A stretch of 64,000 nt of DNA, taken from positions 124,001 through 188,000 of the forward strand of contig NZ_SNUQ01000003.1 in the NCBI RefSeq assembly GCF_012027555.1, written 5' to 3'. Made by a program: the position numbers and the translations under genes. The notes under the pieces are model-generated. The model saw only the letters and a program-made list of their open reading frames with translations, was not told the DNA's origin and did no database searches. Origin of the DNA: Thermococcus sp. CX2. GTDB lineage: Archaea > Methanobacteriota_B > Thermococci > Thermococcales > Thermococcaceae. Positions 1-9,144 of the stretch are shown here, one piece after another (positions within the stretch are counted from its first letter, which is position 1; each line of letters starts with the position of its first letter).

Positions 1-2
1 AA

Positions 3-248
3 AAGGGAGAGGTCAGTCTGGAAACCTGGAAGGCCGTTTCCGTTAAGAAGAATGGGGATGGGACAGTTGATATTCTTTACAAGAATCTCCATGTGGGCAC
101 TGATGACGATCCAGTCTTTCTATGGATTTATGCGAACGTTGTGGAGGATGACTGGGACGTCAGGGTCTTGGAGAGGATTACGTTCAAGCGGGAAGACTTG
201 GCATGGCTTCTCCGCTATGTTGCCAAGAAAAAAGGCGAAGGTTTATAA
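3..248 (+). CDS. C-terminal part of a hypothetical protein (5' end outside window)
   Basis: An open frame enters from the left edge without a start codon and ends at TAA 246-248, giving the last 81 residues of a protein. The visible part is charged, rich in Asp, Glu, Lys and Trp (for example DDDPVFLWIY and EDLAWLLRYV), and ends in a lysine-rich tail. No motif identifies a family. Codon use (GAC, GAG, AAG) resembles the genes to the right. It runs in the same direction as the TFB gene and stops 38 bp before it, but a TATA box for TFB overlaps its end. Function unknown. Confidence 0.6.
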   Translation, partial: KGEVSLETWKAVSVKKNGDGTVDILYKNLHVGTDDDPVFLWIYANVVEDDWDVRVLERITFKREDLAWLLRYVAKKKGEGL

Positions 249-261
249 ACACTTTATAAAA
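242..261 (+). promoter_or_regulatory. TATA boxes for the TFB gene
   Basis: Two overlapping AT-rich TATA-like elements (TTTATAAA at 242-249 and CTTTATAAAA around 252-261) lie 26-45 bp before the GTG start at 287. This is the spacing expected for an archaeal promoter with a short leader. One of them overlaps the stop codon of the preceding gene. Confidence 0.6.
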
Positions 262-286
262 AAGCCGCCCCAGTGGGGGTGTTGGA

Positions 287-1186
287 GTGAGCAAGCGTAG
301 GGTCTGCCCGGTCTGCGGTTCGATGGAGTTCATCTACGACCCGGGTAGGGGCGAGGTCATTTGTAAGGTTTGCGGTTACGTTATTGAGGAAAACGTCATC
401 GATATGGGTCCAGAGTGGCGCGCTTTTGATGCATCTCAGAGGGAGAAGAGGGCTCGCGTCGGTGCTCCCGAGAGCATTCTCCTCCACGATAAAGGCCTTT
501 CCACTGACATAGGTGTCGACAGGAACCTCTCGGGTCTTATGCGTGAGAAGATGTACCGCCTGAGGAAGTGGCAGTCCAGGCTGAGGGTTAGCGACGCTGC
601 CGAGCGTAACTTGGCTTTTGCCCTGAGTGAGCTCGACAGGATAGCCTCCCAGCTTAAACTTCCAAGACATGTCGAGGAGGAGGCCGCAAGACTCTACCGT
701 GAGGCAGTGAGAAAGGGTCTCATAAGGGGCCGCTCGATTGAGAGCGTTATAGCAGCGTGTGTTTACGCCGCCTGCAGGTTGCTTAAGGTCCCCAGGACGC
801 TCGACGAGATAGCGGACATCTCCCGCGTCGACAAGAAGGAGATAGGCAGGAGCTTCCGTTTTATAGCGAGGAACCTCAACTTGACACCTAAAAAGCTCTT
901 TGTCAAGCCCACTGACTACGTTAACAAGTTCGCCGATGAACTGGGTCTGAGCGAGAGGGTCAGGAGGAGGGCCATAGCCATACTCGAGGAGGCCTATGAT
1001 AGGGGCCTCACGAGCGGAAAGAGCCCTGCTGGACTGGTCGCGGCGGCGCTATATATCGCTGGCCTGCTAGAGGATGAGAAGAGAACCCAGAGGGAAGTGG
1101 CCGAAGTAGCCCGCGTTACGGAGGTCACCGTTAGGAACCGCTACAAGGAGCTCGTCGAGAAGCTGAACCTGAAGATTCCGGTTTGA
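287..1186 (+). CDS. tfb: Transcription initiation factor TFB (TFIIB homologue)
   Basis: TFB recruits RNA polymerase to TBP-bound promoters. The 299-residue protein starts with GTG at 287 behind GGGGGTG. An N-terminal zinc ribbon has Cys7, Cys10, Cys26 and Cys29 (CPVC and CKVC). A B-finger/linker follows, including MGPEWRAF, and then two cyclin-like repeats at about 105-195 and 200-295, the second ending in a helix-turn-helix (TQREVAEVARVTEVTVRNRY). Length is typical of archaeal TFB, about 300 residues. Thermococcales often carry two TFB genes, so this need not be the only one. It is convergent with fen1, with a 25 bp gap. Confidence 0.97.
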   Translation: MSKRRVCPVCGSMEFIYDPGRGEVICKVCGYVIEENVIDMGPEWRAFDASQREKRARVGAPESILLHDKGLSTDIGVDRNLSGLMREKMYRLRKWQSRLRVSDAAERNLAFALSELDRIASQLKLPRHVEEEAARLYREAVRKGLIRGRSIESVIAACVYAACRLLKVPRTLDEIADISRVDKKEIGRSFRFIARNLNLTPKKLFVKPTDYVNKFADELGLSERVRRRAIAILEEAYDRGLTSGKSPAGLVAAALYIAGLLEDEKRTQREVAEVARVTEVTVRNRYKELVEKLNLKIPV

Positions 1187-1211
1187 TTTATGGTAATTAA
1201 ATTGGGAGGAG

Positions 1212-2237
1212 TCACCTCCTCCCGAACCAGCTCTCGAGCGTGGACTGCTTCCCCGCTTTTATTGCCTTTTTCAGTCTCTCTAAGCCGTTCTTAACGCGCT
1301 CCTCGCTGAAGTCGTGCTCGTCGCAGAGGAACTTTAAGATGCCCTCCTCGTCGGGCATCCTCCACTCTAACTTGAACTCGTCGGTAACAGGCGGATTGAG
1401 GAAGAACTCCTTTATTGCGTAGAGGTCAATCTCGCTTTCCTTCTGGTACGTCTTGAGCGGATCTTTGGTGCGTTTGACTATAGTCAGGGCTTTTTTGGGT
1501 CCTATGCCCTTGATTCCGCCCGGATTGTAGTCGGTTCCGACTAGGATTGCCATCTCAATCAGCTTTTCCCTGTCGATGCCAAGCTCCTTCAAGACCTCCT
1601 CAAGAACGATGAGTTCGGGCGTGACCTCCACGTAAACGTTTTTCCCGGGGAGCTTTCTCCTTCCTGTTATTGTGAGGTTCCTCACGAGCTTGGGCGCACC
1701 GAAGAGGAGAGAATCGTAGTCCTGACTAGCGGAGGCGTAGACCTTCTTCTTCGCCGCCATGTAGGCCGCTTGAGCTTCGCCTTCGCTTGGGGCCTGAACT
1801 ACTGGGATGCCCATCAGTTCGAGAAGCTTCTTGGCGTCGTTTATCAACCCCTCATTGACGCGCGTTGCCCTCTGGGCGTACTTCTTGGCCTCTTCAAGGT
1901 CGCCCCTCTCAAGGGCCTCGTGCCACTTCTCCTCTGCCTCTTCTCTCGCTTCCCTTCTCTTCTCGAGCTCCTTCCTTTTGAAGTCCGGTGGCTTTCCGTC
2001 GAAGACGTAGGCAGGCTTTATCCCCGCTTCCATGAGGTTTATCGTGCGGTAGAAGAGTCCCGACAGGTGGGAGGTTATTCTGCCCTGGGAATCCATCAGC
2101 GGGGTCCCATCCCTCTGGCGAATGGTTGAGAGGAACTGGTAAATCGCGTTGAGGGCATCGATGGCTACCTTTCTCCCGTAGAGGTTCTCCAGCTCGATTT
2201 CTTTCCTTGGAAGGAGCTCACCGATCTGTACTCCCAT
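1212..2237 (-). CDS. fen: Flap endonuclease 1 (FEN-1)
   Basis: This structure-specific 5' nuclease removes flaps during Okazaki-fragment maturation and base excision repair, acting with PCNA. The 341-residue protein has the complete XPG-family acid set: Asp27, Asp80, Glu152, Glu154, Asp173, Asp175 and Asp236. A helix-hairpin-helix region reads [11 protein letters not shown]. The C-terminus carries a PCNA-binding PIP box, QSTLESWF (331-338). The start ATG overlaps the stop of the upstream psiE-like gene by one base (TAATG), so the two are probably co-transcribed and translationally coupled. Confidence 0.98.
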   Translation of the reverse strand: MGVQIGELLPRKEIELENLYGRKVAIDALNAIYQFLSTIRQRDGTPLMDSQGRITSHLSGLFYRTINLMEAGIKPAYVFDGKPPDFKRKELEKRREAREEAEEKWHEALERGDLEEAKKYAQRATRVNEGLINDAKKLLELMGIPVVQAPSEGEAQAAYMAAKKKVYASASQDYDSLLFGAPKLVRNLTITGRRKLPGKNVYVEVTPELIVLEEVLKELGIDREKLIEMAILVGTDYNPGGIKGIGPKKALTIVKRTKDPLKTYQKESEIDLYAIKEFFLNPPVTDEFKLEWRMPDEEGILKFLCDEHDFSEERVKNGLERLKKAIKAGKQSTLESWFGRR

Positions 2238-2662
2238 TAGTCCTCACCTACCTTGGTGTAGAGATAGCCCAAAACGAACAGCAGGGCTGCTATGGATAAT
2301 AGCTTAAACGAATCCATGTGCTCGAAATCTGACGCCACGATGAGCTTCTGAATCAGGGCCACTATACCGACCTCGAGGATGTGGGTTAGACTCACACGGT
2401 GCTGTCTGAGGTAGATTATGAGGATGCGGTAGGTCTCTATCAGGATTATGGTGACCAGAACGTTGGCTATCAGAAGCTTCGGTTCGGTCGCCCTATAGGT
2501 CAGCTTGAAGTTGAGGTATATGGAGTACACGGTGAGGTACAGTATGAAAAAGAGGAACATCATCACCACGAAGTCGAAGCTAATCTCCAGCACCTTTCTG
2601 AAGAGCTTGTGCACCTGTGTGTACTGGGCCGTCTTCTCGTTTTCAATCCTCGTCATCTTCAT
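2237..2662 (-). CDS. PsiE-like four-helix membrane protein
   Basis: This 141-residue protein has about four hydrophobic segments ([69 protein letters not shown]), with Arg- and Lys-rich loops. The layout matches PsiE-family (phosphate-starvation-inducible) membrane proteins, whose biochemical role is not settled. It lies directly upstream of fen1 with a TAATG overlap. The start is uncertain: ATG 2662 lies inside the D box of a predicted C/D guide RNA on the same strand, and ATG 2656 is an alternative. Family assignment rests on topology and remembered similarity. Confidence 0.75.
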   Translation of the reverse strand: MKMTRIENEKTAQYTQVHKLFRKVLEISFDFVVMMFLFFILYLTVYSIYLNFKLTYRATEPKLLIANVLVTIILIETYRILIIYLRQHRVSLTHILEVGIVALIQKLIVASDFEHMDSFKLLSIAALLFVLGYLYTKVGED

Positions 2663-2718
2663 CAGCCTACCGTAGGTTCATCACCGCTCAGGTGAGGGGA
2701 AGGATCATCATCACTCGG
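2658..2718 (-). ncRNA. C/D-box guide sRNA (predicted)
   Basis: On the minus strand the boxes fall in order. Box C is ATGATGA (2711-2705, or GTGATGA 2714-2708), followed by a guide of 13-16 nt. D' is CTGA (2691-2688), then a 3-nt spacer, then C' GTGATGA (2684-2678). A guide of exactly 12 nt (2677-2666) leads to D CTGA (2665-2662). The 12-nt C'-D spacing and short D'-C' spacer are hallmarks of archaeal C/D sRNAs, which direct 2'-O-methylation. An AT-rich TATA-like element at about 2731-2738 sits some 20-25 bp before box C. The D guide target would be CCUACCGUAGGU; I could not place it in a known RNA. Confidence 0.8.
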
Positions 2719-2817
2719 AAGTTTGGGTGGCAGATTTTAAATGCTTTTTTTCTAAAGGTTGGAAACCAAGGGTTCCTTTGACGGATGCCGATTCGGTTAT
2801 CGTCAAAACGTGAAGAG

Positions 2818-2827
2818 AAAAGTTATA
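2818..2827 (+). promoter_or_regulatory. Probable TATA box for the acyl-CoA synthetase alpha gene
   Basis: AAGTTATAAC lies about 50 bp before the ATG at 2877 in otherwise AT-rich non-coding DNA. Initiation about 25 bp downstream would leave a leader of some 25-30 nt carrying the GGTGA ribosome site. Confidence 0.45.
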
Positions 2828-2876
2828 ACTTGTTTTACTGACGTGAAAACTGTAAATATCACCAGGGGTGAAGGAG

Positions 2877-4265
2877 ATGAGTTTGGAGGCACTTTTCAGA
2901 CCAAAAAGCATCGCCGTCATTGGGGCCTCGGAGAAGCCGGGCAAGATAGGATACGCAATTATGAAGAACCTCGTTGAGTACGGCTACGAGGGCAAAATCT
3001 ACCCGGTTAACGTCAAGGGCGTTGAAATCGAGATAAATGGCAGGAAGTTCAAGTCATACAAGAGCATCCTCGATATTCCTGATGACGTCGATATGGCTGT
3101 CGTAGTTGTTCCCGCCAAGTTTGTCCCGCAGGTCGTCGAGGAGTGCGGCAAGAAGGGCGTTAAAGTTCTCCCCATCATAAGCTCTGGCTTCGGCGAGCTC
3201 GGCGAGGAGGGCAAGAAGATCGAGAGGCAGCTCGTGGAGATCGCCAACAAGTACGGCATGAGAATCCTTGGCCCGAACATCTTCGGCGTCGTCTACACTC
3301 CAGCCAAGATGAACGCCACCTTTGGCCCAACCGACGTCATGCCAGGTAACCTCGCCCTCATCAGCCAGAGCGGTGCCCTTGGAATAGCCCTCATGGGCTG
3401 GACCATCCTCGAGAAGGTCGGCCTTTCAGCGGTTGTCAGCGTTGGAAACAAGAGCGACATCGACGACGCCGACCTGCTTGAGTTCTTCAAGACCGACGAC
3501 AACACCAAGGCTATACTCATCTACATGGAGGGCGTCAAGGACGGAAGGCGCTTCATGGAGGTTGCCAAGGAGGTCAGCATGGAGAAGCCGATTATCATCA
3601 TCAAGGCCGGAAGGAGCGAGCGCGGTGCTAAAGCTGCAGCTTCCCACACTGGCTCGCTCGCCGGTGCCGACAAGATATACGAGGCCGCCTTCAAGCAGAG
3701 CGGTGTTCTGAGGGCCTTAACCATCGGCGAGGCCTTCGACTGGGCGAGAACGCTGAGCAACCTGCCCGAGCCAGAGGGCGAGAACCTCGTCATACTCACC
3801 AACGGCGGTGGAATTGGAGTTATGGCCACCGACGCCGCTGAGGAAGAGGGTCTGCACCTCTACGACAACCTGGAAGACCTGAAGGTCTTCGCCAACCACA
3901 TGCCGCCCTTCGGTTCCTACAAGAACCCGGTTGACCTCACCGGTATGGCCGGCGCGGAGGCCTACGAGGGTGCCATAAGGGACGCCCTGGCGAACCCGAA
4001 CATGCACAGCATTGCTGTGCTCTACTGCCAGACGGCCGTGCTTGACCCGAGGGATCTCGCCAAGATAGTCATCCGCGAGTACAACGAGAGCGGCAGGAAG
4101 AAGCCACTCGTCGTTGCCATCGTCGGCGGCATAGAGGCCAAGGAAGCCATAGACATGCTCAACGAGGAGGGCATTCCAGCCTACCCAGAGCCGGAGAGGG
4201 CGATAAAGGCCCTCGCTGCCCTCTACCGCTGGAGCCGCTGGAAGAAGATACAGAAGGAGGAGTGA
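2877..4265 (+). CDS. Acetate/acyl-CoA ligase (ADP-forming) alpha subunit
   Basis: ADP-forming acyl-CoA synthetases convert acyl-CoA, ADP and phosphate to acid, CoA and ATP, the main energy-conserving step of peptide and sugar fermentation in Thermococcales. ATG 2877 behind GGGGTGAAGGAG is preferred over an in-frame GTG at 2868. The 462-residue protein has an N-terminal CoA-binding Rossmann domain (IAVIGASEKPGKIG) and a ligase-CoA region with the phospho-histidine His257 in ASHTGSLAG. His257 is the same number as the catalytic His reported for the P. furiosus alpha subunit. The beta (ATP-grasp) subunit is not in this window. Thermococcales carry several alpha isoforms, so substrate range cannot be assigned. 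Confidence 0.93.
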   Translation: MSLEALFRPKSIAVIGASEKPGKIGYAIMKNLVEYGYEGKIYPVNVKGVEIEINGRKFKSYKSILDIPDDVDMAVVVVPAKFVPQVVEECGKKGVKVLPIISSGFGELGEEGKKIERQLVEIANKYGMRILGPNIFGVVYTPAKMNATFGPTDVMPGNLALISQSGALGIALMGWTILEKVGLSAVVSVGNKSDIDDADLLEFFKTDDNTKAILIYMEGVKDGRRFMEVAKEVSMEKPIIIIKAGRSERGAKAAASHTGSLAGADKIYEAAFKQSGVLRALTIGEAFDWARTLSNLPEPEGENLVILTNGGGIGVMATDAAEEEGLHLYDNLEDLKVFANHMPPFGSYKNPVDLTGMAGAEAYEGAIRDALANPNMHSIAVLYCQTAVLDPRDLAKIVIREYNESGRKKPLVVAIVGGIEAKEAIDMLNEEGIPAYPEPERAIKALAALYRWSRWKKIQKEE

Positions 4266-4426
4266 GCCCCTTCTACCTTATATTTTTGGGTTTTGCCATC
4301 ATGGCTTTCTCTGGGCCTTTTATGGATTTTAGCTTTGTCATAATGGTTCTTTGACTTAATGTTCTTGGCTTCAGGCGTGTGCCTAGGTTTTTAATATCCT
4401 TCTGTGAACATTGGATGGGGAACGCT

Positions 4427-5125
4427 ATGCTCATCGCCTTAATAAGCGACGTTCACTCCAACTGGGAGGCTCTCCAGGCGGTGTGGGATGAGGTTAAAGA
4501 TGCCGACGTAATCCTCTGCATGGGCGACCTGGTCGGCTACGGGGCCTCACCAAACGAGGTGGTGGAGTTCTTCAGGGAGCAGATGGAGCGGAGAAAAATC
4601 CTCTGCGTCCGTGGAAACCACGACAACGCGATAGCCTTTGGCACCGAGTGGGGCTTCAACCCCTACGCGAGACAGGCCGTCAGGTGGCACCAGCGCGTCA
4701 TGAGCACCGAGAACCTCGAGTTCTTGAGGAAACTGCCCGTAAGGCAACTGTTCATCGACGAGGTCGGGAGGAGCTGCCTCTTAATCCACGGCTCGCCGAG
4801 GGCACCGCTTGATGAGTACCTCTTTCCCTGGCTTCCCGATAGCGAGTTTAGGGCCGTTCTGAGCTACGTTAAGCAGGACGACCTTCTCGTCGGCCACACG
4901 CACGTTCCAATGCTCAAGGAGATGGCCGGCAGGAGGATAATCAATCCCGGCAGCGTCGGCCAGCCGAGGGACGGCGACTGGAGGGCGAGCTACGCCATCA
5001 TAGACGCTGATACCCAAAAAATTGAGTTCCATCGTGTAGAATATGACGTTCAGGAAGCGGCCAGGAAGATAATCGAAGCTGATCTTCCGAGGTTTTTGGC
5101 GGAAAGGCTCTACGATGGGTATTAA
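4427..5125 (+). CDS. Calcineurin-like metallophosphoesterase (YfcE/MJ0936 type)
   Basis: The 232-residue protein carries the metal ligands of binuclear phosphoesterases in order: DVHSNWEAL, GDLVGYG, GNHDNA, IHGSPR and GHTHVPM, followed by INPGSVGQPRDG. The C-terminal part adds a strand-rich domain. ATG 4427 is preferred because GGATGGGG precedes it and the protein then begins directly with the first catalytic strand (MLIALISDVH). A TATA-like TTTTTAATAT at about 4388 supports a nearby promoter. It probably hydrolyses phosphodiesters; the physiological substrate is unknown. Confidence 0.88.
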   Translation: MLIALISDVHSNWEALQAVWDEVKDADVILCMGDLVGYGASPNEVVEFFREQMERRKILCVRGNHDNAIAFGTEWGFNPYARQAVRWHQRVMSTENLEFLRKLPVRQLFIDEVGRSCLLIHGSPRAPLDEYLFPWLPDSEFRAVLSYVKQDDLLVGHTHVPMLKEMAGRRIINPGSVGQPRDGDWRASYAIIDADTQKIEFHRVEYDVQEAARKIIEADLPRFLAERLYDGY

Positions 5126-5137
5126 AAGGGAGGAGAA

Positions 5138-5446
5138 TCACTCCTCGGTTGCTTCGGTCTCATTTACTGGGCCGATCCTCCTGAGCTTGGACTTGACGGC
5201 GAGCTTGCTGGAGTCTATGATAATAACCTCGCCGATGCTCTTGACGGCGCTTATCGGAATGAGCAGAAGCCCCTCGTGATCCGTAACAAACTCGCTCGTG
5301 TCGAGGTCCTCGTCGGGCTCGGCCACGATAACGAGAATATCGCCGGTTTCCTCATCGAAGCTAAGGTCGTAAACCCAGCCGAGCCTTATTCCTGTGTCGG
5401 TTATCAGCTCGACGTCCCTAAGCTTGGAAGCCATTATCTTGACCAT
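5138..5446 (-). CDS. PRC-barrel domain protein
   Basis: A 102-residue protein composed of one PRC-barrel-like beta domain (SKLRDVELITDTGIRLGWV, then acidic loops and LLIPISAVKSIGEVIIID) with a short charged tail. ATG 5446 follows GGGGTGGAGG and gives the usual family start; a longer in-frame extension to 5509 has no ribosome site. Archaeal stand-alone PRC-barrel proteins are linked to RNA metabolism and, in some lineages, cell division (CdpB), but no specific role can be read here. A TATA-like TTTTATACG at about 5490-5498 on the minus strand precedes it. Confidence 0.8.
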   Translation of the reverse strand: MVKIMASKLRDVELITDTGIRLGWVYDLSFDEETGDILVIVAEPDEDLDTSEFVTDHEGLLLIPISAVKSIGEVIIIDSSKLAVKSKLRRIGPVNETEATEE

Positions 5447-5523
5447 CTCCTCCACCCCTCGGTTTAATCGTGTAAACGATTGGACACCAACGTATAAAAC
5501 TTTTTCCAAAATGGAAATGAAAA

Positions 5524-8037
5524 TCAGAAGGTGAAGTAGTCCATCTTCTCCGCTTTTTCCTTCTGGGTCTTCCTGGTCTCCTCGAAGTTTCTGTAGTACT
5601 CTATCATGTAGGGCGTTATGCTCGGCCTGACCGTCTTCAGTGCCTCCTCGAAGTCCCTCTTTGACACCTTCAGCTGCTCGAGGAACTCTTCACTCTGCTC
5701 CTCCACGACTTCCCTCGGAAGCTTGGACATTATCCTGCGCATCGCTATAAGCGCCGCCTCCCTCACGAGGGCTTCCAGGTCGGCACCGCTGTAGCCTTCG
5801 GTCCTCTTTGCCAGCTCTTTGAGGTTGACATCCCCTGCGAGGGGAACACGCCTGGTGTGGACTTTGAGTATCTCCAGTCTGGCCTTCTCGTCCGGCGCTG
5901 GGACGAGTATCATCCTGTCGAACCTTCCTGGCCTGAGCAGGGCTGGATCGAGAATGTCCGGCCTGTTGGTAGCCGCTATGACCACTACACCGCTGTTCTT
6001 CTCGATTCCGTCCATCTCTGTCAGGAGCTGGTTGATCAGCCTGTCCGTAACGCGGTTCATGTCGCTGCCCCTTGCTGGCGCTATTGCATCAATCTCGTCG
6101 ATAAATATGACAGTCGGGGCGGCCTGTCTAGCTTTGCGGAAGATTTCCCTTACGCGCTTCTCGCTCTCACCGACCCATTTTGAGAGAACCTCTGGCCCAC
6201 GGATGCCTATAAAATTGGCTTCACTCTCCGTAGCGACGGCCTTGGCGAGGAGGGTCTTACCCGTTCCGGGCGGACCGTAGAGCAGTATGCCCCTCGGTGG
6301 GTCGATTCCGAGCCTCTGGAAGGCTTTTGGGTACTTGAGCGGCCACTCGACGGCTTCACGGAGTTTCTGCTTGACCTCCTCCAAGCCTCCGACATCTTCC
6401 CAGCGGACGTTGGGCATCTCGATGAGGACTTCCCTCAGCGCCGAGGGATCCACCATCTTCAGAGCCTCGTAAAAGTCAGCTTTCTTGACGCGCAGCTCCT
6501 GAAGAACATCGGGCGGAATCCTTTCCTGCTCGGGGCTTATCTTGCCCTCCTTGATGAGCCTCCTGAGGACGACCATCGCTGCCTCTCTCGCCAGCGCTGC
6601 CAGATCGGCTCCAACAAAGCCGTGGGTCTTCTCAGCCAGCTCATCAAGCATCTTGTCGATGAGCCTCAGCCTGACCTCCGCGTAGATCTCTCCGTCGCCC
6701 TTTAGGATTTCCTTGACTTCCTCCTCGCTCTTGGCATTTTCAACCTTTTCCATTATCTTCTTGAGCCTCTCCTCCTCGAAAGTCTCCTTCCTCAGGAGCT
6801 CTCTCAAGACCTTGAGAACGGTCTGCTTGTCGTAGTCCGGCTCAAGCGGCATTCCTCTGGTGTGTATCTGGAGTATCTCCTTCCTGCCCTTCTTGTCTGG
6901 AACCCCCACCTCTATCTCTCTGTCGAACCTTCCCGGCCTCCTCAGGGCTGGATCAAGGGCGTCTGGTCTGTTGGTAGCCGCTATGACGATGACCTTTCCG
7001 CGGCCTTTCAAGCCGTCCATAAGGGTAAGCAGCTGCGAGACGACCCTCTTCTCAACTTCTCCAACAACCTCTTCCCTTTTGGGTGCAATAGCATCGATTT
7101 CGTCGATGAAAATTATGCTTGGTGCGTTCTCCTCCGCGTCTTTAAATATCTCCCTTAAGCGCTCTTCACTCTCACCGTAGAATTTGCTCATTATCTCTGG
7201 CCCGTTGATTGCTATGAAGTGAGCGTTCGCCTCGTTGGCGACGGCTTTAGCGAGGAGCGTCTTTCCAGTTCCAGGCGGACCGTAAAGGAGCACACCCTTC
7301 GGGGGGTCTATTCCAAGGCGCTCGAAGAGCTCTGGGTGTTTGAGCGGAAGCTCGACCATCTCACGAATCTTTTGAATCGCATCGCTGAGACCGCCTATGT
7401 CCTCGTAGGTTACCTCCGGGATGGTCTCCTCACGGACTTCAACTGCCTGCGGAAGAACCTCAACCTCTGTGTTGTAGGTTATCTGGACTATGCCCTTGGG
7501 GTTGGTGTTGACGACGACGAATTTCAGCTCACCGAAGCCGAGGGGCATGGCCTCAAAAAGCCCCCTGAGTAACTCATCGAAGGGCGATCCAGTATAGTAA
7601 CCCGTCTCGCTCCGCCCGCTGGCGACGATGAGGTCTCCCTTGACGACTGGCCTGCCTAGGAGGTTCTGCTTGACCATATCACCGGGTATCTGGATGAAAA
7701 CTCCCTTCTGGGCTGGAGCAAGGACGACTTTCTTGGCCTCCTGAACCTCCGCCCTTGCAACGGTGACGTAGTCTCCTATGCTTACCCCGGCGTTCCTCCT
7801 TATGTAGCCGTCCATCCTTATGATGTCCAGGTTTCTGTCGTCGGGGTGAGGGTTTGCCACTATCGCAGCCGTTGAGCGTTCTCCAATCAGCTCGACGATG
7901 TCGCCCGGCTCAACCCCGAGCTGGCGCTGGTATTTTCTATCAAAGCGTACGATGCCCCTTCCGACGTCCCTCTTGAGAGCTTCCGCCACGCGGAGCTTTA
8001 TTTTCTCATACCTCTCCTCATCCTTACCGAAGATCAT
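5524..8037 (-). CDS. Cdc48/VAT AAA ATPase
   Basis: This hexameric unfoldase extracts and unfolds proteins, probably feeding the archaeal proteasome. The 837-residue protein has an N domain (about 1-195) with a double-psi barrel, then D1 with Walker A GPPGTGKT, Walker [13 protein letters not shown] and arginine finger [10 protein letters not shown]2 has the same motifs ([28 protein letters not shown]). An acidic, Lys/Glu-rich insert of about 60 residues lies in the D1 small domain. No intein interrupts either P-loop. Its ATG overlaps the stop of the upstream RNase H-fold-like gene by 4 bp (ATGA), so the two are translationally coupled. Confidence 0.96.
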   Translation of the reverse strand: MIFGKDEERYEKIKLRVAEALKRDVGRGIVRFDRKYQRQLGVEPGDIVELIGERSTAAIVANPHPDDRNLDIIRMDGYIRRNAGVSIGDYVTVARAEVQEAKKVVLAPAQKGVFIQIPGDMVKQNLLGRPVVKGDLIVASGRSETGYYTGSPFDELLRGLFEAMPLGFGELKFVVVNTNPKGIVQITYNTEVEVLPQAVEVREETIPEVTYEDIGGLSDAIQKIREMVELPLKHPELFERLGIDPPKGVLLYGPPGTGKTLLAKAVANEANAHFIAINGPEIMSKFYGESEERLREIFKDAEENAPSIIFIDEIDAIAPKREEVVGEVEKRVVSQLLTLMDGLKGRGKVIVIAATNRPDALDPALRRPGRFDREIEVGVPDKKGRKEILQIHTRGMPLEPDYDKQTVLKVLRELLRKETFEEERLKKIMEKVENAKSEEEVKEILKGDGEIYAEVRLRLIDKMLDELAEKTHGFVGADLAALAREAAMVVLRRLIKEGKISPEQERIPPDVLQELRVKKADFYEALKMVDPSALREVLIEMPNVRWEDVGGLEEVKQKLREAVEWPLKYPKAFQRLGIDPPRGILLYGPPGTGKTLLAKAVATESEANFIGIRGPEVLSKWVGESEKRVREIFRKARQAAPTVIFIDEIDAIAPARGSDMNRVTDRLINQLLTEMDGIEKNSGVVVIAATNRPDILDPALLRPGRFDRMILVPAPDEKARLEILKVHTRRVPLAGDVNLKELAKRTEGYSGADLEALVREAALIAMRRIMSKLPREVVEEQSEEFLEQLKVSKRDFEEALKTVRPSITPYMIEYYRNFEETRKTQKEKAEKMDYFTF

Positions 8038-8798
8038 CTTGATCTCCTCCCTTTCTGCTTTTCAATGGCCTCCTCCAAAGTCAGGTTTCCAAGTGCAACT
8101 TCACGGGCCAGCTTGGATGAGATGGTTATCGTTCCACTTAACTCGCGGCTCCGCCGTTTTATATCTTCAATCTCACGTTTGGTTGGCTCCTTGACTTCTA
8201 TGAGCTCACCTATCGGAACCTGTCGGCCATCGCGTAGGCCTATGTTTATGGCTGCCACGATATCTTGCACCTGCGAAACCTCTATTCCGCCCACCTTTGG
8301 CGTTGTCCTCGACTCGTTCACCACGATGACTGGATAATCGTAGCCGAGCAGATCTCCAAGCGCCTTCAACATCAGTATCCTCTGCCTCTTTGCGCCGTGC
8401 CCGATTTTGATTTTAGCTGCTGGGTACTTCTCGAGCAGATCGAGGATTATCCCGACGTCGCGCGGGCTCTTCAGGTGGTGAACCTCTACCACGCGGTTGT
8501 CCGCAACGACACTAAGGCCGGGTCTCTCCCCGGGGTCTATGGCAATGTAGACCTTTTTAAAACGCTCCCTTCCTTCAAGCTTTGCGAGCAGCTCGTCGAT
8601 GAAGTTCTCGTTCCTGACTATGACTTTAACGGGGAAGTCGATTTTATCGTAATCCTTTTCGCTAGTCAGCACGACCTCAACGTCGAAGGGAATCTTATCT
8701 CCCATGCGGAGGCTGTGGAAGGGTATCTTGTACTCCTTCAGCACCTTGGTCGCGGTGTAGTAAACACGAGCATCGCTCGTTATGATGGCCACTCTCAT
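8034..8798 (-). CDS. RuvC/RNase H-fold-like protein of unknown function
   Basis: A 254-residue protein starting at ATG 8798; an upstream in-frame extension to 8849 is unsupported. The first about 80 residues look like a receiver-like alpha/beta domain ([20 protein letters not shown]). From about 85 it resembles an RNase H-like nuclease fold: strand plus acid [15 protein letters not shown], then [12 protein letters not shown], then the helix [14 protein letters not shown]. These recall the DPG, central and C-terminal acidic motifs of RuvC, though the middle acid is not obvious. It precedes cdc48 with a 4-bp overlap. A nuclease role is inference from motif order only. Confidence 0.65.
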   Translation of the reverse strand: MRVAIITSDARVYYTATKVLKEYKIPFHSLRMGDKIPFDVEVVLTSEKDYDKIDFPVKVIVRNENFIDELLAKLEGRERFKKVYIAIDPGERPGLSVVADNRVVEVHHLKSPRDVGIILDLLEKYPAAKIKIGHGAKRQRILMLKALGDLLGYDYPVIVVNESRTTPKVGGIEVSQVQDIVAAINIGLRDGRQVPIGELIEVKEPTKREIEDIKRRSRELSGTITISSKLAREVALGNLTLEEAIEKQKGRRSR

Positions 8799-8887
8799 GG
8801 TCGTTAGTAGGTCTTCACAATTAAAAACCTTTCTAACCGTCCTAATCAATAATTTTGGCCACGAAAAACCCCAATTTACCAGAAAAA

Positions 8888-8898
8888 AATTTATAAGC
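8888..8898 (+). promoter_or_regulatory. TATA box for the acidic small-protein gene
   Basis: AATTTATAAGC lies 25-35 bp upstream of the start at 8923/8929 in a short divergent intergenic region. It fits an archaeal promoter with a very short leader containing GGGGCGGGG. Confidence 0.6.
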
Positions 8899-8922
8899 CA
8901 TTATTAGCAAGTAGGGGCGGGG

Positions 8923-9081
8923 ATGGGTATGCAACCTCCAAAGAAAAAGAAGAAGGTCGAGGAGTTCGAGGAGGAAGAGTTCCTCGAAGAGGATGAGTGG
9001 GACCTGGAAGATGAAGAGTGGGAGGACGAGGACTGGGAAGAGGATTGGGAGGAGGACTGGGAAGAGGACGATGAGTGGTGA
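8923..9081 (+). CDS. Very acidic tryptophan-rich microprotein
   Basis: A short reading frame of 52 codons with its own TATA box. The start is ATG 8923, or ATG 8929 two codons later. The first 12 residues include a run of five lysines; after that 30 of 40 residues are Asp or Glu, broken by six Trp, three of them spaced four apart (38, 42, 46), giving EDW/EEDW repeats. Such a protein should be disordered and strongly negative, with a basic head. I do not recognise a family. It could bind a basic protein, a metal or a DNA-binding partner; that is speculation. Stop TGA 9079-9081, 63 bp before moeA. Confidence 0.7.
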   Translation: MGMQPPKKKKKVEEFEEEEFLEEDEWDLEDEEWEDEDWEEDWEEDWEEDDEW

Positions 9082-9144
9082 GTTAAACGCTTTCTTTTAC
9101 GTAACCCATTTATAGCAACGCCCCCATCTTTTCTTGGTGATAGA

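Noticed and set aside
5524-8037. Possible intein in Cdc48, as in some Thermococcales ATPases
   Set aside because: Both P-loops and all motifs are continuous and the length is that of an intein-free protein. Hef, SMC and the XPD-like helicase are also uninterrupted.
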